From the NCBI RefSeq assembly GCF_901933205.1, contig NC_044590.1:11621501-11685500 (forward strand): DNA of 64,000 bases. Direction: 5' to 3'. The DNA is from Camarhynchus parvulus. Lineage: Eukaryota; Chordata; Aves; Passeriformes; Thraupidae. Shown here in pieces: positions 12,311 through 22,472 of this stretch; positions within the stretch are counted from its first letter, which is position 1, and the number at the start of each line of letters is the position of its first letter. The position numbers and the translations under genes were made by a program. The notes beneath the pieces were generated by a model that saw only the letters and a program-made list of their open reading frames with translations, made no database searches and was not told the origin of the DNA.

Positions 12311-14345
12311 AATTTAATCACCAACCAGGACGATCGTGACTGCAACAGAAAATGGGAGGGCAGGCTGTGCTCCCTGCAGCTCTGCTGGACACACACCCTT
12401 GTCAAGGGGACCCTAATTCCAGGGACAGTATTTCCTCACTGCTAACCCTTGAAATGACCCACTCTGTCACTGGAGGCTGTGAATAGACAGCAACCCTCAT
12501 TCCCAGTATGGAGGCTAAAGTCACACAGTGATGGATGTTCGTCCAGCAGTTGCAGCCCAGCACTCTGAGAAGAGGAGCTGAAGCTTTTACCTGGTTTATT
12601 TTGGCTGCTGTTATATATCTATTTGTTTATTGCAAGGGAAAAAGTGCAGGGTTTTTTACACAAAACTGATATGTTTAGTGCTTTCATTTTATGTTTTGAG
12701 CAGTTAAGCTATTTGGTGTTTAAAGGTAGTATTGGTTCTTTATAACTCCATGCCGACAACAGGAGTCTAAGATAATGGAGCCTAAAGAGAGAGATTTTTC
12801 CATTCCCACATTGTTTCTGAAATATGGAGCAATCAAATGCACTCAGTAGAAGGTTTCTATCAGTAAATCTTCAGTAAAAGTGTCTTTAAAACTTAGGTAG
12901 AAAGATTGCGGAAGGGAAAATGGCTCACAAAAATTCTGCAGATATTCCTTGAAGACCCTGGAACAGGTTTTCTCTAATCAGGATACCAAAATGCCTCTCC
13001 CATTCAGGCCATTCTGGTGCTTTGGACCCATTTCAGCAAAGCTCTTAAATAATCAGCATTTGTATTAATTGGAACAGAAAACAAACATGCTTAAAGTTAA
13101 GCACGGGCTTAACTCTCAGCAGGCTCTGCTCTCTGCTGTGCAAGGAGAATCAGGTTTCCACAGGGGATGAGGGATGGGATGCTTGTCCAAATGCCATCCT
13201 CCCTGCAAAGCGATTAAGGGGTGCTAATTAATAAAGGAGTGTTTGCCTTTCCCTTGTCTCCTGCACAGAAGAAGGAAGGGTTAAGGTGAGCCAGACTCTC
13301 CCAGCACAGCCATCCTTGTGCTGTCCCCTCCGGTGCCACGGGATGTTCTCAACATCCATCACAAATATTCATTCTGTTTCTCAGGTTCATAATCTTCACC
13401 AAATCCTGCCTGCTGATTACAGCCTGAGCATGCATTGTTTCCAGACCGCTAAGAAGTCCCCAGCCCTCTTGGGTGTCTGGTTTTAAATTCCTGCTTGTGC
13501 ACATTTCCTGAAGTGAATAAAAATGTGTGACTTATCTGCACATGCAGTTGATATGATCTTCTGCAAAACCTGCCCACGGGCAATTATGCATTGAAAGGGC
13601 AATTACACACACAGAATGACCCAATTTGCATACAAAATCTCAATTATTACCAAGAATTGCATGTATATTCTTGTGCAGTATTCAGAAAATTGGGCCCCAA
13701 AGACAAAAACCCTTTCTTCTGTCATCAAATCACTTTGTACTTGAAACAAGAAATGGAATATATATAAGCCATATTAGGAAAAATATTATTTTCAGAGAAC
13801 TAGGATGGTCACATTAGGTCAGAGTACAGGTCTCTCCACACTCTTACCACATCTGTACCAGCTGAAGGATAAAGAAGATGAGCAGCACGTCCCAGGCCTG
13901 GCTCAGCACACTCCCTCAGCCTCCAGCACTCTGGGGCTCAGTGACTTTCAGCATCAAAGATGGGGTTTTAGTATTTAATACCCTGAATTATTCACTAATA
14001 AACGGATTATTGTTGCAGATAAAAATTCAAATATGGCATAAACCAATTTGGTTTGTTCACATTTGTCCATATCAATCTAGAATCTGATGAGTACATGTGC
14101 TGCAGTGAGCAGATTCCCTGCTCTGCCTCGGCACCTCGGCAGTGAGGGAGAAAGAGAGGTGCCAACACAGGTGTCACTGCTTTGTCCTGTAGTGTATGTC
14201 CATCAAAACCTCTGCCACACAGGCTCTGGGGGCCAGGTGAGAGCCAGCCCTTCTGCAAACCTCATGGGGCACCTCTGGCCTTGGCTGCAGTAAGGACCAG
14301 AGGCAGAAATGTCTGGTTTCAAGGTATTTCTGTGCAGGACTGATG
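12311..14345. other. Unrecognised noncoding DNA
   Basis: No gene or repeat was recognised with confidence. AT-rich stretches at 13560-13820 and 13970-14080 could include old repeat remnants that I cannot identify. Confidence 0.4.
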
Positions 14346-14640
14346 GGAAATGGTGATCTCTGCTGGGGTGGTCACAGGACAAGGGGTAGCTTAAAACTGG
14401 CAGAGGGCAGGTTTAGACCAGATATTAGGAAGAATTCTTCCTGTGAGGGTGCTGAGGCCCTGGCACAGGGTGCCCAGAGCAGCTGTGGCTGCCCCTGGAT
14501 CCCTGGCAGTGCCCAAGGCCAGGCTGGACAGGGCTGGGAGCAGCCTGGGATAATGGAAGGTGTCCCTGCCCTTGGAAGGGGATGGAATGAGTTGATCTTT
14601 AAGGTCTCTTCCAACTCAAACTGTTCTGTGCTCCTGTGAA
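14346..14640 (+). mobile_element. CR1 LINE 3' end
   Basis: Clear CR1 tail: CACAGGACAAGGGGTAG, CAGATATTAGGAAGAATTC, GCTGAGGCCCTGGCACAGG, CCCCTGGATCCCTGGC, AAGGTGTCCCTGCCC and CTTCCAACTCAAACTG, ending with a TTCTGTG-like tail. The 5' end is truncated. Noncoding. Confidence 0.9.
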
Positions 14641-15404
14641 ATCCCCATCTCACCTACCTCAGAGTTCCAAATGTGGAATTTGAGACAAGGTTACCCCTGA
14701 ATGCATGAAGGCATCCTCTGGATAAAACAGTGAAATTTTTAATGCCCTGAAACATTTAGCATAACTTCCTAGGAGACAAAGAGACTGTGGGGGGGGGAAA
14801 GCAAGGAAGCCAGACAGCAAGAAAATGTTTATTTGCTTCATAAACTCCCTGTTAGCGAAGCCGGCAGCGCCTTCCTGCGTGACAGCCCACAAAACACCTG
14901 GCATGCTCTGCACTGTCACCACGACGTGCCCAATAAACCTTCCACCAATAAATGTTCTCATTTAGCCAGTAGATCTTGATAACCCCCACTTCCCGCTGTC
15001 ACAGGTATTCAGAGTCAAAAAATAAAGCCACCCCTTGTAAAAGTGCATTTAATGAGAGTTTAATGTTGGCGCAGTAAATCTGCGAGCAGCTGGATGTGTT
15101 TTTAAGTTTCCTTGACGTCTTTTATTTGTTTAATACATGGGTCTATAAAAGCCATTTCTCTGAGCCTGCTAATGAGCAATGAGGGACTCACAGCTATTTA
15201 AAACCTGGAACGAGGCATCAAAATGAAGGATGCAGTAAAGGCTGCTGGAGCAGGGAGCTCCAGATGTGACAGCGGTGCTTTATGGGGCAGGAAGATGGAG
15301 CACCAGGCTGAGGTGTCACAGCAGGTACAGGTTGCTCCAGGAGCCCACATTTCTTCTCATCCAGGTGAGCAGAGCGAGTGAATGTGCTCCCTGTGGGAAC
15401 ACGA
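14641..15404. other. Unique DNA, possible conserved element at 14990-15190
   Basis: No repeat was recognised. The stretch 14990-15190 has the balanced, repeat-free look of conserved noncoding DNA, with TTTAATGAG homeodomain-like strings, a TGACGTC CRE-like core at 15113-15119 and TCTATAAAAG at 15142-15151. This is impressionistic. Alignment to other birds would decide. Confidence 0.3.
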
Positions 15405-15545
15405 GATCCCAGAATGATTTGGGTGTTGGTAGGAACATCCTCATTCCTCCTCCCTGCCACGGGCAGCGACAACATTCCACTAGAAGAGGTTGCTCCAAAC
15501 CCCATCCAACATGGCCTTGGACACTTCCAGGGATGTGACATCAAT
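15405..15545 (-). mobile_element. CR1 LINE 3' end, antisense and decayed
   Basis: The plus strand reads the reverse complement of a CR1 tail: CCCAGAATGATTTGGG, CCACGGGCAGCGACA, TTGCTCCAAACCCCATCC and GGCCTTGGACACTTCC. It is shortened relative to the copy at 14.5 kb and more diverged. Confidence 0.8.
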
Positions 15546-15865
15546 AACAGCGAGCCCAGCTCTAGTCCAAGATGCAGTGGGACCTTTGGCATGGAAGGCT
15601 GGGACAGAGGAAGGCTGGAATGCCAAGAGTTAAGACCTCTATGGAAATCTCCATGAGTTTGAAGTAGACTTCATGGCTACAGTGAGGTTCTGGAACACTT
15701 CCACGGCAGAGATCTTCTTTGTGATTGAATTTCCAAACTCTATCTGCACCCTGTAGCTCATTCAAAGCAAGGAATGGTCCCAAAACCCACGTGGAAGGAG
15801 GGTCAGTGACAACTCCAGCCAGCACAGTGCAAGTTAGCCCCATCACACAGTGGGAGCTTGTTCCT

Positions 15866-16290
15866 TGTTGTGGTGTTTGAGGGTCCCAGGATAAGGTGAG
15901 AGATGAGAATTGACTCCAACTTCTCAGAAGGCTGATTTATTATGATATGATATGATATGATATGATATGATATGATTGATATGATATGATAGAAAATTAT
16001 ATACTAAAACTATACTAAAGAAAGAGAAAAGAGACATCAGAAGGTTAGATAAGAATGATAATAAAAACCCGTGACTGACCAGAGTCCCAACACAGCTGGA
16101 CTGGGATTGGTCATTAATTAAAAACAATTCACATGGAACCAATCAAAGATGCATCTGTTGGTAAGCAACCTCCAGACCACACTCCAAGCAATCAGATAAT
16201 TATTGTTTACGTTTCTTTTCTGAGACTTCTCAGCTTCTCAGGAGAAAAATCCTAGTGAAGGGATTTTTCAGAAAAGATCATGGTGACACA
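15866..16290 (-). mobile_element. Solo LTR, family 1, copy B, with (TATGA)n
   Basis: This is the antisense version of the LTR at 4.2 kb: TGTGGTGTTTGAGGGTCCC near the left end, AAGGCTGATTTATTATGA, CCAATC on the complementary strand, and CAGCTTCTCAGGAG near the right end. The string TTCCT flanks 15866-16290 on both sides (15861-15865 and 16291-16295). Choosing the more usual family ends (15869-16288) loses that duplication, so exact edges are uncertain by 2-3 bp. A (TATGA)n tract fills 15939-15991, between the TATA-like region and the polyadenylation signal as read in sense. Confidence 0.85.
15939..15991. repeat. (TATGA)n microsatellite
   Basis: About ten TATGA/TGATA pentamers with one interruption near 15977-15979. 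It is internal to the LTR copy B and sits where other copies have non-repetitive AT-rich sequence. Confidence 0.95.
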
Positions 16291-16295
16291 TTCCT

Positions 16296-17559
16296 GGAGA
16301 AGATGTTGCTGTGGAGAGCACTGAGGGGTCACCACCGCCTGCCTCTGCCCTCCTGGGTGCTGAGGATGATGATGCTGGCCCTCAGAAAGAGCCGTGAGGA
16401 GGCAGTGCCCATCCATGCGCAGCATCACTGCACAAAGGAAAACAAGCACCCAGGAACATCCAGAATCTGCCAGACTTGGGGAAGGCTTTCCTCTGAACAT
16501 TTCCCATCAGAAAAATGAAGCTATTAATTGAAGTAAAGTTTTGAATAAATTTTTGGTTGAGAAACTATTTTGGAGAGAAATCTAAACTGGGGTATTTTTC
16601 TCAATGCCTTTGAACGAAATATTTCTATATTATATAACAACAAGACATCAATTTTATTTTAAATTAATTAAAAATGGATAATGAAAGTCTTTGGTTTCAT
16701 GAGAAAGATTTTTTTTACTTTAATTTCCTTGAATGAATTTCATAAATTGCTTCAGCTTGATGTGAATGATTTCTTTTTACATTTCCTCATTTGGGTTGTG
16801 CAAATGACAGAAAAATCAGTTCTTTGTACATCTTTACTCTTGAATATATTGAATTCCTCTGTGAAGACGGAATGGATGGAAACCCTTACAAACTGAGTAA
16901 TTCAGATGAATAGTGTCTTCAGAGTCAATTACCTCTGTGCAGAGATGATATCTACTTCTGCCTCATCTGGACTTTCCAGCTCAATTTTTGCTCTCCCAGA
17001 ACTTCCAAAGATTTTTTAATTATTTTTTTTTCCCCAGGCAAACTAGCTCAGTTGTGCATATGGATTAATTAGAGCAAGGAGGTCTAAGACAACTCCCAAA
17101 TTGCAAGTGCTGCAGTGTAGGATCAGTCACCAATGGTTTTTCACTCCTACCTTCTCTATGGACAAGTTACTGACAGCTCCAGTCCATCCAGTTTGGACCC
17201 CTCGAATGGGAGAACAGCTCAGTTTCCCCCAAACACAGGTGACAGAGGGACAGGCCAGCCCCAAGCCCCAGCAAGGCCCCAGAGCCTCCTAATGAGACTC
17301 AGCAGGCTCCTTCTTGCAGGCTGCATCCAATTAAGGGAAAACACTGATAACCCTGTTAATATCATGAATACCATGCACATTAAAGCCTGTGAAAGACAAG
17401 CATTTCACTTTGCTGCCTGTGGGTTGAGAGCAGGAGAGCTGCCTCCCTGCTGCTCCTGAGCTGCCCAAGGTACCTCTGAGCAAGCAAAGCCATGAATTTA
17501 AAGCACCTTTCCTTCTCTAACTGCCCACCATGGACAGAAAACCACTATATTACTTCTTG
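16296..17559. other. Unrecognised noncoding DNA
   Basis: No gene or identifiable repeat was seen. The stretch 16520-16860 is strongly AT-rich. Confidence 0.45.
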
Positions 17560-18060
17560 CCCAAAGTTCATGTGCATTATATGCCTTCCTGTTTAGTCTG
17601 GCAATGTGCTGTTAATGCTTCCCCTTCTCTATTGCTGGGCAGATAATAAATAAGGGCAATTATTCTTATCAGAGTTGCAGTAAGAAAGATGATTTCCTCC
17701 AGTGCCATGTAAATGCCACTTTTCATTCTTACTTTTATGATTCTTTAGCCAGTTATGGATCCACGTTGCTGTGCTTATATCAAAGCTAGTTTTAATTTAT
17801 TTGGAGATTAAAATTTTATGAGCGATTGCATCAGATGCTTTTCTAAATTTCAAATAGACTACACCCACCACATCCCCTTCAGCTAGTAACTGTAATTCTA
17901 TTTTAATATGATATTGAATTTGTCTGCAAGTTTATTTTTTTTTCTGTACAAACCCACCCTCAAAGAAATATTTATCTCCTAATATTTGCTTCGAAGTGAG
18001 AAATTCAATGTATGGTAACTGTGTCATTCTCTCTCTGATCTGCTGATGAGTAGTACAATA
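17560..18060 (-). mobile_element. Ancient CR1 LINE ORF2 remnant, antisense
   Basis: Reverse-complement CR1 reverse-transcriptase sequence is suggested by CCAGTTATGGATCCACGTTG at 17750-17769, followed by a segment on an unwanted fraction of positions at 17820-17870, and TTGAATTTGTCTGCAAG at 17914-17930, in the order expected for this region. All frames are broken. The call is from remembered family sequence and needs alignment. Confidence 0.6.
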
Positions 18061-18104
18061 TTTGCATTTCTCCCTTTTTCTGATGCACTTCAGATATCAA
18101 CCTG

Positions 18105-18427
18105 CCCAAGGGGAGCCTACAGGGAAGATGGAGAGGGATTCTTCATATGGAGCTGTAGGGACAGGACAAAGGGGAATGGCTCCAAACTGAAAGAGAGTGG
18201 GTTTAGATTTGATGTTAGGAAGAAATTCTTCACTGAGGAGGGGTGGAAGCCCTGGCACAGGGTGCCCAGAGCAGCTGTGGCTGCCCCTGGATCCCTGGCA
18301 GTGCCGAAGGCCAGGTTGGACAGGGCTGGGAGCAGCCTGGGACAGTGGAAGGTGTCCCTGCCCATGTCCCTGTGCCTGGCACTGGATGATCTCTAAAGTT
18401 CCTTCCAACTCAGACTCTTCTAGGATT
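18105..18427 (+). mobile_element. CR1 LINE 3' end
   Basis: Typical CR1 tail with GGACAGGACAAAGGGG, GATGTTAGGAAGAAATTC, CCCTGGCACAGGGTGCC, GGATCCCTGGCAGTGCC, GGTGTCCCTGCCCATG and TTCCTTCCAACTCAGAC. It was inserted close beside the old antisense CR1 remnant. Confidence 0.9.
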
Positions 18428-18481
18428 CAAAAATTCCACCTGTAGTTTCTCAGAAATAAATTAAAACAGGTCAATGACATT

Positions 18482-18990
18482 CCCAGTTTTAGGAGGCAGA
18501 ATCCCACTATGGGTCATGGATGCGTGGCTGAGAAGGATGAGAAGGAGGAGAAGGCTGAGAAGGATGGCTCTACCACAGGAAGGTCAACCAGGCCCCTCAG
18601 TGTCCCACAACTGATGACCTGAGGTGGCCCCTGGGAGGCCAAGGCCAGCCAGACCCATCTGGCAGCATTTGTCTGGGAGCAACCCTTGGATGTTGGCAGT
18701 TTTAGGTGAAATCCCACTTGTGGCACCAGGTGCCCTGCCTTGGAGGACAGCTCTTCTCCATAGGAAGGAAAGCCTGGTGCTCAAGTGTCTTTGCAGCAGC
18801 AGAGAGCCATCCCTACCCTTTGTCCCTGTCAGCTTTTGTCTGGAAGAAATCCTCCAACATTCACAGTTTTAGGAGGCAAAATCCCTCTGATCCCACTTTC
18901 AGCACCTGGCCCCTGCAGTGGAGAACAGCTCTTTTCCACATGACAGGATTCAGCACTGACTCCATTCCCCCTGCACTAGGGCAGGAATTT
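18482..18990. repeat. Decayed tandem repeat, three units of ~165-215 bp
   Basis: CAGTTTTAGG(A/T)G recurs at 18484, 18697 and 18864. Following each are related blocks such as AATCCCACT, TGGCACC or AGCACCTGG, GGA(G)AACAGCTCTT and TTTGTCTGG. The second and third units are most alike. The first contains extra GAGAAGGATGAGAAGGAGG triplet-rich DNA at about 18530-18565. The origin is unknown. Confidence 0.6.
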
Positions 18991-20968
18991 GTTTACTCCA
19001 TGAATTTCCACCAACAGTTGTGAAATGATGGAAATATTCTTTTTTCCCCTTATATTTCTGCAAGATTTTTTTGCCTCACCATTATACACTCTGCAACAAA
19101 ATAATAGAAAGAGGCCGATCAAGATATTTGGCCAGAGGTTTCTTTCCCAGTGTTCTTTCTCTGCTCTACCCCACTGTTCACACTACAATAAATCTTGCTG
19201 TCGTGGACCCAAGCTGTGCCCATTTTCAGGGGGAGTGGAGCTGCACGTGTGGATTTAGAGCCTGTCACAGTCTGTGCTGGATGAACTCTCCAGCTGTGCT
19301 CAGGGAGCAGCTCCAGGCTCTGCAGCACCCTTGGGAAGGCTGAAAGCACCATCAGCGGATAGGGCTGGAGCTGCTGAGCTCCACCTGAGCCTGGATCACC
19401 TAAAAATGCCTTGGTCCTGTGCCAACAGGGTATTTCTGCGTGTGGGTGATAATTTTCTGTGCAGAGAGGATGAAGTGCTAAACTCCCTTGAAAATGAGGG
19501 GCTCCATCAGGGGATGATGAATTCAGATCACTGTAAGAAGAAGGGAGACCTCCAAGGATCATTCCCTGTCCTCACCCATCATGTCCCTTCCCATGTTCAC
19601 AGTAAACATTTGTGCAGCTCCAAGAAGACACGTTGACCCTGGGGGATGCTACAGAGCAGGGAACCAGCTCTGTCCAACCCAGCTCAGCTCCAACGAGGAT
19701 GCAAGTGGGGAACCTGTGACACTGCTGCCACCTCCTGTGTCCCTGGCACCTCCTCCTCTGCTGGTGTGAGCCACCATTAAATGTTCCCTCTGCTGGGGCT
19801 TGGCTCTCTGCTACCCTTCAGCTAGAACAAAGCCAGCTCTGCTCTGCTCAGTCATTCTTAGAAAAGAAGATGTGATTTGATCTTGTTTTAGATGCAGACA
19901 TTCAGTTTATTGCTAATTATGTAAGCTGCAGCAGCCAGGACTAGACCTAATTCCCATGAATGGCAAGCTCATTGAAAAAACTGGCCCAGTTTGGGGATGA
20001 ATCACCTTTTCTGTATCAGTGGGGAGCTTCAGATAAAGCGTGTTACTGATGCTGATTCTGCTCTCACTGAGCTCCAGCTCCTAAAGGAGATCAAAGATCC
20101 CATTAGACAGATGTGATGAAGAGACAGTCCCTCATTACAGAGTTTGAACAAGCTGAACAAAACCCATAAACAAAACCCAGGGCCTGCTCTTTCTCTTGGC
20201 ACAGAACCTGGCTCTCCCTCTGACACAGCCTGTGCTCCCCTGAAACATCCCAAGTAAAGGTTTTATAAACTCATTTCCAGAGTTCACTGGAGTTCTAACA
20301 AGGCTGTCCTGCTCTCTGACACGAGGGAAGGAATGCAGGAATAGTTCATTGGTTTAAATTAAAAATAAACAAACGGGAAGAAAATGCTCTGAGAAGAAGT
20401 CAGAGGCACTGAGGCTGTGAATGTAATTTAAATAATGAACTTCTATGGGACACAAGTGAGAATTCAAGTATTGGAATAATTTGGCCTTTGGGGGTTTGGG
20501 GCTGGGTTTTTTTTTGCTTGCCCAGGGACATCAGCTGTGCTGTGCCAGGAGAAAGATGCTCAAAAGGAGCAGGACCAAAGCATTGGACAGGAGTAGATGT
20601 TCATCAGATCTCCAGTTCAAGGCAGTGCTGTTGTTGCTGACTTCCAGAAGAGATTTACACCACGTGCCATCCAAGCAGCCAAGTCATCTTCCCAGCAGCA
20701 TTAGTGCAGCCCACGACAGCTGGGGAGGCTCTCTGCCAACCCACGACAGCATCTCCAGTACTTCTCCTGTCCTTTCTTGGCCTCTGTGTGATTATATAAA
20801 TCTTCTGCCATGCCTTGAGGTCCCACACTACAGGGATCTCCTCAGATTAGATTAACAGACCTCATACACCAGACCAGCTAAAAATCAAAGTTTGAATTTC
20901 CATGGCAAACACATTTCAAAGCTTGGTGTCGTTCTGTACTGCAGCTCCACATTTAATCAATATTCCTG
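18991..20968. other. Unrecognised noncoding DNA
   Basis: No repeat family or gene was recognised. Several open frames of 60-150 codons occur in both orientations, without recognisable motifs. Confidence 0.45.
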
Positions 20969-21001
20969 AAAAAAAAAAAGAGGAAAAAAAAAAAAAAAAA
21001 A
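20969..21001. repeat. A-rich tract
   Basis: Two runs of A separated by GAGG. The upstream sequence does not look like a processed gene copy, so this is treated as simple sequence. Confidence 0.85.
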
Positions 21002-21802
21002 CCAAAAACCCAACATATTTAAAAGTCCTCTTCATCTTATTGGCTGAAATCTCATCAACAGGAGTTTAGCCTGATGCACTTCAGAGTTTTAATCTGTGGG
21101 GTGTTTTAGCTGTCTGCTGGCTTTGTCTCCTCTTGATGACTGGAGATGTCTTTCCCTGGAGAGGAAAGTCCTCACCATTTCCCAGCTCCTGCAGTTCTGT
21201 TCCTACCTGGAGAGAATGAAACAGAGAGAAATTCAGGGCAAGATGCCTCCAATTTGTTCCCTGAGTGCAGCCCTGTGGCTGCAGCCTCAATCAGCTTCAC
21301 ACTAAACACTTTAGTTAATTGGCAACAAATTGGGAGGTATGAGCTGATTGCAATAAATATTTTATTAATTTTAAAAAACAAAAGGTTGCATCCCTTCTGG
21401 CCCAGTTTGATTGTGCACAGTCACACGTATTAATGTGTAATTGCCACATCAGCTGGCACTCAGAAGGAGCTCGTTATGGGAAATAGTTCTGCATGTATCC
21501 TCAGCAGGCGTCAATCAGTATTGCGCCATTGAGATCAATGGAGCCAGGCTTATTTATAGAGTTAAAGCTCCAGCAGCTCACCTGCAAAATAAACCCTGGC
21601 ATTTTTATCCTCCAATACAAGAATAGATTTTTTGCTGCAACTTTTGTTTATATAAAAATGCCATTTTCTCCATACCTGTATCTTGCCTATGTGCAGAAAC
21701 AAGTTGATTTAATTTTGGTTTTTATTGGTTTTGGGTTTCTTTTTTTTCAGTAAACTTGGCTAAAATACAAATATTCAAACCCAGGGATGCTGTAGTTATC
21801 CA
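21002..21802. other. Unrecognised noncoding DNA
   Basis: Repeat-free and AT-rich from about 21300. Nothing coding was recognised. The stretch 21330-21700 could be conserved noncoding DNA, but there is no direct evidence. Confidence 0.4.
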
Positions 21803-22472
21803 CAGGCCATGTTTGGGTTTGAGGGATGTGTTGCAGGTATTGGTTGGGTCTGGGGGATGTACTGCAGGTATTGGTTGGGTTTGGGGGATGTATTGCAGGC
21901 ATTGGTTGGGTTTGGGGGATGTATTGCAGTATTGGTTGGGTTTAGGGGATGTACTGCAGATGTGGGTTGGATTTGTGGGTTGTGTTGCAGGTGTTGGTTG
22001 AGTTTGGGGGATGTGTTGAAGGCATTGGTTGGGTTTGGAGGATGTATTGGAGGTGTTGGTTGGGTCTGGGGGATGTAGTGCAGGTATGGGTTGGGTTTGG
22101 GGGATGTATTGGTTGGGTCTGGGGGATGTGTTGCAGGTATTGGTTGGGTTTGGGGGATGTGTTGGAGGTGTTGGTTGGGTCTGGGGGATGTACTGCAGAT
22201 GTGGGTTGGGTTTGGGGGATGTACTGCAGGTATTGGTTGGGTTTGGGGGATGTATTGGTTGGGTTTGGGGGATGTGTTGCAGGTATTGGTTGGGTTTGGG
22301 GGATGTATTGGTTGGGTTTGGGGAGATGTATTGGTTGGGTTTGGGGGATGTGTTGGAGGTGTTGGTTGGGTTTGGGGAATGTATTGGTTGGGTTTGGGGG
22401 ATGTACTGCAGGTATTGGTTGGGTTTGGGGAATGTATTGGTTGGGTTTGGGGGATGTACTGCAAGCCCTGAG
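21803..22472. repeat. G-rich minisatellite with 31-bp and 22-bp units
   Basis: About 23 tandem units are visible. The long unit (31 bp) has a TTGGTTGGGTTTGGGGGATG core followed by a variable TACTGCAGGTA-type spacer. The short unit (22-23 bp) has the core without most of the spacer. Short units occur only in the second half of the array. The plus strand is strongly G-rich with few C. Neither unit length is a multiple of three and stop codons are rare, so long open frames run through it on both strands. These reflect the repeat and are not genes. Confidence 0.95.

Noticed and set aside
20969..21001. Poly(A) tail of a processed pseudogene
   Set aside because: No gene-like sequence precedes it, and the A-run is interrupted and continues into A-rich DNA.
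21803..22472. Interstitial telomere repeat
   Set aside because: TTTGGGG strings look telomere-like, but the unit is 22 or 31 bp and lacks TTAGGG arrays.
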